From assembly GCA_946613705.1 (NCBI GenBank), contig CAMOFU010000173.1, positions 1 through 5,241 of the forward strand: a DNA stretch of 5,241 bases. The letters are read 5' to 3'. This document shows positions 1 to 5,241 of this stretch, in pieces. Under the pieces are notes generated by a model. That model saw only the letters and a list, made by a program, of their open reading frames with translations. It was not told the DNA's origin and made no database searches. The position numbers were made by a program, and so were the translations under genes. Positions within the stretch are counted from its first letter, which is position 1. Each line of letters starts with the position of its first letter. Source of the DNA: an uncultured Clostridia bacterium. GTDB taxonomy: Bacteria > Bacillota > Clostridia > Oscillospirales > Ruminococcaceae.

Positions 1-149
1 CTTTCTTCAGAAAGGTTTTCCCCAGTAGGTCCCGCAGACAGTAAGGGCAAATTATTATTTGCGGCAGTACACAGCAGAATGAGGATAATTGTTTGTGCGT
101 TTTGTCAACATCGGGGGCGGAGTTCGGGTGAAAATCTAAAGAAATGATA
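1..149. other. Left-edge intergenic sequence, no supportable gene
   Basis: No convincing coding region is visible. The forward frame starting at base 1 is open to a TGA at 139-141, but its 46 residues have no recognisable motif and no ribosome binding site. The other two forward frames close at 26-28 and 42-44, so either could be the tail of a gene lying mostly outside the window. CTTTC (1-5) and GAAAG (10-14) could form a small hairpin followed by a weak T-rich stretch, possibly the end of a terminator for such a gene, but its left arm may be cut off by the window edge. Neither idea can be decided from this sequence. Confidence 0.4.
47..62. repeat. 16-bp AT-rich palindrome upstream of the asnB promoter
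   Basis: GCAAAT (47-52) and ATTTGC (57-62) form a perfect 6-bp inverted repeat around a TATT loop. It lies about 90 bp upstream of the -35 box of asnB. It could be an operator half-site pair or part of a transcript end from an upstream gene. There is no T-tract after it, so it is not a standard intrinsic terminator. AT-rich dyads of this size do occur by chance. Confidence 0.35.
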
Positions 150-178
150 TTGCAAAAATCCTGTTTACGGTATATAAT
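150..178 (+). promoter_or_regulatory. Sigma-A-type promoter of the asnB operon
   Basis: TTGCAA (150-155) matches the -35 consensus at four of six positions and lies exactly 17 bp upstream of a perfect TATAAT (173-178). Transcription would start near 185, leaving a leader of about 100 nt before the asnB start at 289. This is the best promoter in the left intergenic region and the only one on the plus strand with both boxes at optimal spacing. Assigned by inspection only. Confidence 0.7.
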
Positions 179-184
179 AATAGA

Positions 185-288
185 AGCGGGACTGTGCGAT
201 GATATGCGGTCTTGCTGCAAGCATAGGGTCGGCAATGGCGTCGGTTTTTGAATATTTTGCAGGTGTTCCCTGCATGGGAGGTATTTTT
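185..288 (+). promoter_or_regulatory. asnB 5' leader with hairpin next to the ribosome binding site
   Basis: The predicted untranslated leader is about 100 nt long. TGCAGG (258-263) and CCTGCA (269-274) form a 6-bp stem with a 5-nt loop, ending one base before the Shine-Dalgarno. TCCC (267-270) could instead pair with GGGA (276-279) of the Shine-Dalgarno itself, so the two pairings are mutually exclusive. I see no T-box signature (no TGGNACCGCG-like antiterminator) and no terminator, so classical tRNA-Asn-type leader control is not supported. The leader is also open in frame with asnB from an ATG at 199. That start lacks a good ribosome binding site and would bury the catalytic cysteine. Confidence 0.4.
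276..281 (+). promoter_or_regulatory. Ribosome binding site fixing the asnB start
   Basis: GGGAGG lies 7 nt upstream of the ATG at 289. This selects 289 over the in-frame ATG codons at 199, 235 and 274. It agrees with the enzyme's chemistry, which requires Cys as the residue directly after the initiator Met. Confidence 0.85.
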
Positions 289-2142
289 ATGTGCGGTATA
301 GCCGGCTTTACGAACAGCATCGACAACGCCGAAGAGGTAGTTAAAAAAATGATGGACAGGATAGTCCACCGCGGCCCCGACTCACAGGGCTGCTATGTTG
401 ATGACAGGATCGCCATGGGCTTTCGCAGGCTCTCGATCATCGACCTGTCGGACAAGGGCAGTCAGCCTATCTTCAATGAGGACAGGTCGGTGGCGGTCAC
501 CTTCAACGGCGAGATATACAACTACCGTGAGCTGAGAGAAGAGCTCAGGGCTGCGGGACACAGCTTCTCGACCGAAACGGATACAGAGGTGCTTGTCCAC
601 GGCTGGGAGGAATGGGGCAGGAAGCTGCTTGACCGCCTGAGAGGTATGTTCGCCTTCGTGATCTATGACAGGAACACAGACACCGTTTTCGGCGCGAGGG
701 ACTACTTCGGGATAAAGCCTCTCTATTACGCGCAGATGGGCGGTACGCTGATGTGGGGCAGCGAGATCAAGAGCCTGCTCGAGCACCCGCACTTTGTAAA
801 GAAGCTCAACACCGCTGCGCTGGAGAGCTATCTCTCGTTCCAGTATTCGGTAACGGACGAGACATTTTTCAAGGGCGTTTTCAAGCTGCCCGCCGCGCAC
901 TGCTTCACATACAGCGGCGGCAGGCTTACCGTTGAGAGATACTGGGAGATAAAGTTCGATCCCGACGAGGGACCCGATCTTGAAGAGTGGGTCAACCGCA
1001 TCTCGGAGACGTTCCGTGATTCTGTGTCGGCTCACAAGATCGCAGATGTCGAGGTCGGCTCGTTCCTTTCGAGCGGTGTGGATTCAAGCTTTGTTGCGGC
1101 TGTGGCGGACGTTGACAAGACCTTTACCGTCGGGTTCGGCGAGGACGAGAAATACAACGAGATCGGCTATGCCAAGGAGTTCTCGAAATATATCGGCAAG
1201 GACAATTTTTCGCACGTTATAAGCCCCGAGGAATACTGGGGGAACTTTGAGCTGATACAGTACCATATGGACGAGCCGCTTGCCGACCCCGCTGCTGCGG
1301 CGCTGTTCTTCGTGTGCAGGCTGGCATCACAGCAGGTAAAGGTCGTGCTGAGCGGTGAGGGAGCGGACGAGATCTTCGGCGGCTACAACATTTACCACAA
1401 TCCCGCAGATATGGCAAAATATGAGAGGATCCCCCGCCCGATACGCCGCGCACTCGGAGCCGTGGCGCAGAAGCTGCCTAAGAAGCACGGTGTGAACTTC
1501 CTTATCCGCGGCTCGCAGAGCTTGCAGGAGAGATTTATCGGCAACGCATATATCTTCACCGAGAAGGAGCGTAAGAAGATATTGAAGATCAGGACCTCTG
1601 CTCCCGCGCCATCGGCGGTCACCGCGCCGTTCTACGAGAAGTGCCGCGGCTGCGATCAGGTCACTCAGATGCAGTATCTCGATCTGCATTTGTGGATGAC
1701 GGGGGATATCCTGCTCAAAGCCGATAAGATGAGCATGGCGCACTCGCTCGAGCTGAGAGTGCCGTTCCTTGACCGCAAAGTAATGGAGCTGGCGGAGCGG
1801 ATACCGACCCGCCACCGCGTTACAAAGACCGAGACAAAATACGCGATGAGGATAGCCGCACTTGCCGCCTGCCCACCGCAGACCGCAAAGAAGGACAAGC
1901 TCGGCTTCCCCGTGCCGATCAGGGTGTGGCTCAGGGAGGACAAATACTATGAGCTGGTGAAGGGATACTTCACCTCGGAGACAGCGGAGAAGTTCTTCCG
2001 CACCGACGAGCTCGTAAAGCTTCTGGACGTTCACCGTTCGGGCAAATACGACCGCTCCCGCATGATCTGGACGGTATTCACATTCCTTGTCTGGTATGAC
2101 ATATACTTCGTGAAGGGCGGCCGCGCTCCCGCAGCAGGCTGA
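289..2142 (+). CDS. asnB: Asparagine synthetase B (glutamine-hydrolysing)
   Basis: A cytoplasmic enzyme that makes asparagine from aspartate, ATP and glutamine. Glutamine is hydrolysed in an N-terminal Ntn-type amidotransferase domain, and the ammonia passes to a C-terminal synthetase domain that adenylates aspartate. With the start at 289 the protein has 617 residues, within the normal range for bacterial AsnB. The N-terminus is MCGIAGF, so Cys2 becomes the free N-terminal nucleophile. Other glutaminase marks are RGPD (28-31), RRLSIIDLS (46-54), NGEIYNYREL (73-82) and TDTEV (97-101). The synthetase domain has the ATP pyrophosphate loop SSGVDSS (261-267), the LSGEGADEIFGGY block (354-366) and the KADKMSMAHSLELRVPFLD block (477-495). 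All expected motifs are intact and no frameshift is seen. Its stop codon is 12 nt from the next gene, which has its own AGGAG, so the two are probably co-transcribed. Related amidotransferases that amidate cell-wall or other products share this architecture. A biosynthetic AsnB is the simplest reading, but the true substrate is not proved. Confidence 0.95.
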   Translation: MCGIAGFTNSIDNAEEVVKKMMDRIVHRGPDSQGCYVDDRIAMGFRRLSIIDLSDKGSQPIFNEDRSVAVTFNGEIYNYRELREELRAAGHSFSTETDTEVLVHGWEEWGRKLLDRLRGMFAFVIYDRNTDTVFGARDYFGIKPLYYAQMGGTLMWGSEIKSLLEHPHFVKKLNTAALESYLSFQYSVTDETFFKGVFKLPAAHCFTYSGGRLTVERYWEIKFDPDEGPDLEEWVNRISETFRDSVSAHKIADVEVGSFLSSGVDSSFVAAVADVDKTFTVGFGEDEKYNEIGYAKEFSKYIGKDNFSHVISPEEYWGNFELIQYHMDEPLADPAAAALFFVCRLASQQVKVVLSGEGADEIFGGYNIYHNPADMAKYERIPRPIRRALGAVAQKLPKKHGVNFLIRGSQSLQERFIGNAYIFTEKERKKILKIRTSAPAPSAVTAPFYEKCRGCDQVTQMQYLDLHLWMTGDILLKADKMSMAHSLELRVPFLDRKVMELAERIPTRHRVTKTETKYAMRIAALAACPPQTAKKDKLGFPVPIRVWLREDKYYELVKGYFTSETAEKFFRTDELVKLLDVHRSGKYDRSRMIWTVFTFLVWYDIYFVKGGRAPAAG

Positions 2143-2154
2143 AAGGAGCAGAGC

Positions 2155-2913
2155 ATGAAGAAGATCATCATCTCGATGGCCTGCGCACTGATAACGGCGG
2201 GCGTGCTGCTGATGACGTTTTTCGGGCTGCCGATACTGCACGAAAACGAATGCCGCGAAAGAGTGTTTGAGGATATGGCAGAGCAGCTCGGCAAGGTGAG
2301 AGGTGCCGTTATAGGGCTGGCAGTGAAGAACGGTCAGAGCGGCGAGATCGGATTCGGCGGAGGCAGCGGTGCGGTGTTTCATCGCAGCGGGGACAGATAT
2401 TATGCGGTCACCGTCGCACACGCAGTCAGCAGCAAGGTCGATGAGTACAGAGCCGTGACTGCGCAGACCCCGTATGACAGGACGGACGGCAGCGGGCTGT
2501 TTGAAACGCTCGCAGAGATAACGGTGGAGTATGTCAGTCCCGACAGCGATCTGGCAGTGATATCGTTTGGATCGGCAGAGGAGCTTGAACTGCTGAATGT
2601 GGCTGACCGCGGCCCCGCGGAGGGCGAGCGGCTGATGTGCATGGGAATGCGGGACAGGCTGCTCGATGTGAGCTACGGCACCGTAACGGGCACCGAGACA
2701 TCGGGCAGGGAGCATACCGATCGTGTGACGCTGCACGACGCTTATATCGCAAACGGCAGCAACGGCGGGCCTGCGGTGAACGAGCAGCTTCAGCTGTGCG
2801 GGATAAATATCGGCGGAGAGTTCGATAAGTTCGGCCACTTCAAATACGGCTACCTGATAGCCGCCGAGCAGATAAACAAAACGATAGAGGAATACAGGAG
2901 CGCAGCTGAATGA
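2155..2913 (+). CDS. Membrane-anchored trypsin-like protein, catalytic Ser replaced by Asn
   Basis: A 252-residue protein with a charged MKK start and a hydrophobic stretch (about residues 4-28), acting as an uncleaved anchor or signal peptide, so the rest should lie outside the membrane. The body has the pattern of S1/HtrA-type trypsin-fold proteases: GGGSGAVF (68-75) before the first active-site strand, TVAHAV with His89, SDLAVISF with Asp132, and GSNGGPAVN (201-209) followed by LCGINIGG (214-221). In active relatives the last block reads GNSGGP or GSSGGP. Here the nucleophile position is Asn203 (AAC, 2761-2763), with a serine one residue earlier at 202. Unless Ser202 substitutes, hydrolysis should be lost, suggesting a pseudoprotease with a binding or scaffolding role. 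No PDZ domain follows the protease domain, unlike DegP/HtrA. AGGAG (2144-2148) lies 6 nt before the ATG. The gene follows asnB by 12 nt and ends in a terminator, making a two-gene operon. Its partner and function are unknown. Confidence 0.82.
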   Translation: MKKIIISMACALITAGVLLMTFFGLPILHENECRERVFEDMAEQLGKVRGAVIGLAVKNGQSGEIGFGGGSGAVFHRSGDRYYAVTVAHAVSSKVDEYRAVTAQTPYDRTDGSGLFETLAEITVEYVSPDSDLAVISFGSAEELELLNVADRGPAEGERLMCMGMRDRLLDVSYGTVTGTETSGREHTDRVTLHDAYIANGSNGGPAVNEQLQLCGINIGGEFDKFGHFKYGYLIAAEQINKTIEEYRSAAE

Positions 2914-2931
2914 CCGCTGCGCTCATTTTTT
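2898..2931 (+). terminator. Intrinsic terminator of the asnB-pseudoprotease operon
   Basis: GAGCGCAGC (2898-2906) pairs perfectly with GCTGCGCTC (2916-2924) around a 9-nt loop, followed by A and six T (2926-2931). The loop contains the TGA stop (2911-2913) of the plus-strand gene, so the left arm is still coding sequence. The right arm covers the stop codon of the converging minus-strand gene (2923-2925), and the T-tract lies in its last codons. On the minus strand the stem is not followed by a T-tract, so it should terminate efficiently only in the plus direction. Confidence 0.9.
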
Positions 2932-4107
2932 GTTTTCATTGCTCTTGCTTTTGTTGTTGTTAAGTATCAGCTGCGCCAGACCCTTGCCGACCAGCTCGCC
3001 CGAATAGAGCGCCTGCTCGAGACAGTTGCCGTGGCTGCCCATTTCTATAAGCAGCGAGCCCGTGGTAAGGTCCTGATTGTAGTGGCGGTAGTCAAAGAGT
3101 ATGGGCCGGGTCAGCGTCGGGAAGGAGCCTTCGAGCTGCTGCTGCAGGGCACAGGCAAAGCGGAAGTTCTCGATGTAATGCGGGAGCCCGAGCGTGCCGT
3201 CGTCACAGCCCGAGATTATCATGATCTGTGCCGCCTCTCTGCCGTCTATCTCGGCTACGGGGGATAAGCGGGTGCCGTCCTCGCGCTGGAGGCCGTCGCG
3301 GTGGATATCAAGGGCTATCTTTATCGAGGGGTACTGCGCAAGCAGCTCCTTGACGGTGGCTCGGGAGGAATCATAGGCACCGTTGTAGCTCACATAATCG
3401 TGCAGGAGCGTATCGTGGATATAGGGTATGCCCGCAGCCTCAAGCTGCTCGCAGATACGGTCGCCGACTGCGACGACGCTCTTCTCGGGGTCGGTGGTGC
3501 GGCTCTGGAACGAGGCATCGTAGAAGCTGCGGTCGGAGGGCTCGTAGCTCTCGGTCGTGTGAGTGTGATAGATCAGCACGAGCGGCTCGCCGTCCGTGAT
3601 ATCGGTGTCGAAGGGGAGCGGCTTGCGGCTCTCGGCTGTCAGCTCGGCATTGGTGTGTTCGTCCGAGCCGTTGCGCACCTGACCGCCGCCGTCGAGATCG
3701 AAATAGATATCATCATCGTAATGGCCGAAATTGAGCTTGAGTATCGGTCCGTCGCTGCTGTCGAGCCTGTCGGGATAGGGTATCGCGGCGATCACCTCGG
3801 GCGAGGGCTTCGCAGACGGTATCTCCACAGACGCAGCGGGGAGCTGCTGGTATTCCTGCGGAGCGGCTTCAAGGTCAAAGCAGCCGAGGCTGACGGGGGC
3901 TCCTATAAGCATCATATCCGCCTGCTTGTCCGCGGCACTGTCTGCCGTAAAGTGCTGTGCTCCGAGCGTGAGTGCAGCACTCGATGCCGTGACCCGCGAA
4001 AGGGCAGGTGCTGCAAAGGAAAATCCCCATATCCCCAGCGGCAGCACGATCAGCCCCATGATGACACCTGCCGAACGCAGCGCGGTCTTTCTTCTGTCCA
4101 TGTTCAT
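2923..4107 (-). CDS. spoIIP: Stage II sporulation protein P (SpoIIP), engulfment peptidoglycan hydrolase
   Basis: SpoIIP is the amidase/endopeptidase of the SpoIID-SpoIIM-SpoIIP complex, which thins and remodels septal peptidoglycan so that the mother cell can engulf the forespore. The protein has 394 residues. It has a single membrane-spanning segment (about 12-34), then a poorly conserved linker (about 35-170), then the catalytic domain. Family marks are LVLIYHTHTTESY (176-188, with His181, His183 and Glu186), a VVAVGDRICEQLEAAGI region (211-227), a YDSSR motif (245-249), DIHRD with His269, and YNQDLTTGSLLIEMGSHGN (343-361) with Glu355. These His and Glu residues correspond to the expected zinc-site and catalytic positions, so the enzyme appears active. 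An in-frame upstream ATG at 4266 is possible, but GGGAGGG before 4107 and the position of the membrane segment favour 4107. In Bacillus the gene lies beside gpr; here no gpr is next to it and it has its own promoter. Its stop is 9 nt from that of the converging gene. Confidence 0.95.
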   Translation of the reverse strand: MNMDRRKTALRSAGVIMGLIVLPLGIWGFSFAAPALSRVTASSAALTLGAQHFTADSAADKQADMMLIGAPVSLGCFDLEAAPQEYQQLPAASVEIPSAKPSPEVIAAIPYPDRLDSSDGPILKLNFGHYDDDIYFDLDGGGQVRNGSDEHTNAELTAESRKPLPFDTDITDGEPLVLIYHTHTTESYEPSDRSFYDASFQSRTTDPEKSVVAVGDRICEQLEAAGIPYIHDTLLHDYVSYNGAYDSSRATVKELLAQYPSIKIALDIHRDGLQREDGTRLSPVAEIDGREAAQIMIISGCDDGTLGLPHYIENFRFACALQQQLEGSFPTLTRPILFDYRHYNQDLTTGSLLIEMGSHGNCLEQALYSGELVGKGLAQLILNNNKSKSNENKK

Positions 4108-4114
4108 AGCGTGT

Positions 4115-4121
4115 CCCTCCC
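4115..4121 (-). promoter_or_regulatory. Ribosome binding site fixing the spoIIP start
   Basis: On the minus strand GGGAGGG lies 7 nt before the ATG at 4107-4105. A second in-frame ATG two codons later would be too far away, and the longer reading frame from 4266 would start upstream of the predicted promoter. Confidence 0.85.
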
Positions 4122-4142
4122 GTGGTGATGCAAGTATGGTAT

Positions 4143-4171
4143 ATCGTATGCGGCAGGGAAGAAGTTTATTC
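4143..4171 (-). promoter_or_regulatory. Sigma-E-like promoter of spoIIP
   Basis: Read on the minus strand, GAATAAA (4171-4165) is separated by 14 nt from CATACGAT (4150-4143). This resembles the mother-cell sigma-E pattern known from Bacillus, a -35 of roughly GAATATT type and a -10 of CATACAAT type with a spacer of about 14 nt. Transcription would start near 4136, giving a short leader of about 28 nt ahead of the GGGAGGG. spoIIP is a known sigma-E-dependent gene in Bacillus subtilis, which independently supports the assignment. Confidence 0.7.
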
Positions 4172-4189
4172 CTTTTCTTGGCGATATAA

Positions 4190-4219
4190 TTGACACGGAT
4201 ATTATCAATATGGTATAAT
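4190..4219 (+). promoter_or_regulatory. Near-consensus sigma-A promoter of the GH5 gene
   Basis: A perfect TTGACA (4190-4195) and a perfect TATAAT (4214-4219) are separated by 18 bp, with a TG (4211-4212) just upstream of the -10 as in extended -10 promoters. Transcription would start near 4226, giving a leader of about 58 nt. Such a strong core promoter suggests that control, if any, is by repression. Confidence 0.85.
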
Positions 4220-4222
4220 ATC
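4198..4222. promoter_or_regulatory. Possible operator: dyad over the GH5 promoter -10 box
   Basis: GATATTAT (4198-4205) and ATAATATC (4215-4222) are perfect inverted copies around a 9-bp centre. The dyad fills the promoter spacer and covers the -10 box, where a repressor would block RNA polymerase. The sequence is very AT-rich and one arm includes most of TATAAT, so part of the symmetry may be accidental. No regulator gene is visible in the window. Confidence 0.4.
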
Positions 4223-4268
4223 TGTAAGAGCCATGATATAATTGTAACACGATCGACGGACATCATTG

Positions 4269-4275
4269 AAGGAGG
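4269..4275 (+). promoter_or_regulatory. Ribosome binding site fixing the GH5 start
   Basis: AAGGAGG lies 8 nt before the ATG at 4284. An ATG at 4277 is out of frame and stops after six codons. A second in-frame ATG at 4305 has only a weak GAAGGA in front of it. Confidence 0.85.
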
Positions 4276-4283
4276 AATGGGAT

Positions 4284-5241
4284 ATGAAAAGATTTGAAGG
4301 ATTCATGAGAGGTGTGAACCTCGGCGGCTGGCTCTCGCAGGGGACGTATGACGAGGAGCATCTGAACAGCTTCATCACCGAGAAGGACATCGAAGCTATC
4401 GCAGCTTGGGGGCTCGACCACGTTCGTATCCCTGTTGACTACAATATTTTCGAGACTGCCGAGGGCGAGCCGACAGAGACAGGTATGCAGCATCTTGAGG
4501 AGGCTTACGGCTGGTGCGTGAAGCACGGGCTGAATATGATAATCGACCTGCATAAGACCTACGGCTATTCTTTTGAGAAGGCATATAACGAGTCGGGCTT
4601 CTTTGATTCGGAGGAATTGCAGGAGCGCTTTTATAAGCTCTGGGACAGGATATCCGAGCGCTTCGGCGGGCGCAGCGACCGCATCGCTTTCGAGCTGCTC
4701 AACGAGGTGAACGACAAGTCGCTGTCCGATACATGGAACAGGGTGATCCGCACCGTTATCCCCCGCATACGCAAGAACGCCCCCGACACGTTTATCCTTG
4801 TCGGAGGCTACTGGAACAATTCCGTGGATGCTCTGCCCGATCTTGAAGCCCCTGCCGATGACAGGATCGTGTACAACTTCCACTGCTACGATCCGTTCCT
4901 GTTCACACATCAGGCTGCTCACTGGGTAGATGAGATGCCCGCCGACTTCCGCATCGGATATCCCGGGGATATCAGGGAGTACCGCGGGAAAATGAAGGAG
5001 CTCGGCCTGAGCTATATGCAGGATTACCTCAATGTTCCCGACACGGGCTTCGATGCCGATTACTTCAGAAAGCACTTCGAGCTTGCGGTGAAGCTCTGCG
5101 AGGAGCGCGGCTGCGCCCTCTACTGCGGCGAGTACGGCGTTATCGAGCACGCCCCCGCCGAGGACGTGCTGCGCTGGTACAGAGACATCAGCTCGGCATT
5201 CAACGAGCTGGGCATAGGCCGTGCGGCATGGAGCTACAAGG
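4284..5241 (+). CDS. GH5 family beta-glucanase, CelC-like, 3' end cut by window
   Basis: A retaining glycoside hydrolase of family 5, expected to cleave internal beta-1,4 or mixed-linkage glucan bonds. 319 residues are visible and the frame runs off the right edge. Recognisable parts are RGVNLGGWLSQG (9-20), HVRIPVDY (46-53, Arg48), IIDLHK (86-91, His90), AFELLNEV (135-142) with Glu141 as acid/base, YNFHCYDPF (197-205, His200 and Tyr202), LYCGEYGVI (279-287) with Glu283 as nucleophile, and AAWSYK (314-319) with the substrate-platform Trp316. All expected catalytic residues are present. From memory, the spacing and many segments, such as ITEKDIE, THQ-AHW and LYCGE-GVI, closely match Clostridium thermocellum CelC (about 343 residues), so only some 25 residues are probably missing. 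There is no signal peptide, dockerin or binding module in the visible part, implying an intracellular enzyme acting on imported oligosaccharides. Exact substrate is not determinable; glucomannan and beta-1,3-1,4-glucan are alternatives. Transcribed divergently from spoIIP. Confidence 0.93.
   Translation, partial: MKRFEGFMRGVNLGGWLSQGTYDEEHLNSFITEKDIEAIAAWGLDHVRIPVDYNIFETAEGEPTETGMQHLEEAYGWCVKHGLNMIIDLHKTYGYSFEKAYNESGFFDSEELQERFYKLWDRISERFGGRSDRIAFELLNEVNDKSLSDTWNRVIRTVIPRIRKNAPDTFILVGGYWNNSVDALPDLEAPADDRIVYNFHCYDPFLFTHQAAHWVDEMPADFRIGYPGDIREYRGKMKELGLSYMQDYLNVPDTGFDADYFRKHFELAVKLCEERGCALYCGEYGVIEHAPAEDVLRWYRDISSAFNELGIGRAAWSYK

Larger units (their letters stand above)
4183..4244. repeat. Direct repeat GATATAATTG, two copies 52 bp apart
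   Basis: GATATAATTG occurs at 4183-4192 and 4235-4244. Both copies are followed by a CAC after one or three bases. The 52-bp offset is close to five turns of DNA, putting both copies on the same face. The first copy lies between the two divergent promoters and overlaps the -35 box of the GH5 promoter; the second is in the GH5 leader. This could be a pair of regulator sites. Each copy also contains TATAAT, so they may be extra -10-like elements, though no good -35 accompanies either. Confidence 0.45.

Noticed and set aside
82..108. Possible minus-strand promoter: TTGACA (108-103) with TATCCT (87-82)
   Set aside because: The spacer is only 15 bp, the -10 box matches at four of six positions, and no minus-strand gene starts before the left edge.
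199..288. Extended N-terminus of AsnB starting at ATG 199
   Set aside because: It has no good ribosome binding site and would put 30 residues before the catalytic Cys, which must follow the initiator Met. GGGAGG before 289 is decisive.
185..288. T-box riboswitch in the asnB leader
   Set aside because: The leader is short for a T-box and lacks the conserved antiterminator sequence and any terminator stem.
1327..2838. A 503-codon open frame on the minus strand, antisense to asnB and the pseudoprotease gene
   Set aside because: Its translation is rich in His, Arg, Leu and Cys with no recognisable motif. It lies fully opposite two well-supported genes. It is an effect of codon bias: those genes rarely use TTA, CTA or TCA, so the antisense frame meets few stops.
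3301..4128. A 275-codon plus-strand open frame opposite spoIIP
   Set aside because: SpoIIP motifs are clear on the minus strand. The plus-strand frame has no ribosome binding site and no family features.
4108..4266. Extended N-terminus of SpoIIP starting at ATG 4266
   Set aside because: It would begin upstream of the predicted sigma-E promoter and add 53 residues before the membrane segment. GGGAGGG at 4121-4115 points to 4107.
4263..5150. A 295-codon minus-strand open frame opposite the GH5 gene
   Set aside because: The GH5 catalytic motifs on the plus strand are unmistakable. The antisense frame has no motif and is the same codon-bias effect.

Overview
The window looks like chromosomal DNA from an endospore-forming, anaerobic Firmicute, most likely a Ruminococcus-like member of the Clostridia. 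The case rests on three things visible here: a SpoIIP engulfment enzyme with what looks like a mother-cell sigma-E promoter, a cytoplasmic GH5 glucanase closely resembling clostridial CelC, and strong AGGAGG-type ribosome binding sites with moderately GC-rich coding DNA. The genus is inference; no rRNA or other marker gene is present.

Layout. Bases 1-149 hold no gene I can defend, only a short AT-rich palindrome. A vegetative-type promoter (150-178) and a leader of about 100 nt precede asnB (289-2142, +), a glutamine-hydrolysing asparagine synthetase. Twelve bases later follows a membrane-anchored trypsin-fold protein (2155-2913, +), apparently in the same operon. It keeps the His and Asp of the catalytic triad but has Asn where the nucleophilic Ser should be. 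A strong intrinsic terminator (2898-2931) is built around its stop codon.

Converging on the same terminator is spoIIP (4107 down to 2923, -); the two stop codons are only 9 nt apart. A 176-nt divergent intergenic region (4108-4283) separates spoIIP from a GH5 glycoside hydrolase gene (4284 to the right edge, +, cut off at its 3' end). This region holds a sigma-E-like promoter facing spoIIP, a near-consensus sigma-A promoter facing the GH5 gene, a dyad over the GH5 -10 box, and a 10-bp direct repeat whose copies lie 52 bp apart.

The genes do not form one pathway. asnB supplies asparagine, the pseudo-protease probably acts at or outside the membrane, SpoIIP remodels septal peptidoglycan during engulfment, and the GH5 enzyme probably cleaves imported beta-glucan oligosaccharides. 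The points most worth following are the protease-fold protein with a lost nucleophile co-transcribed with asnB, and the compact divergent control region. I did not find an unmistakable new multi-gene system.
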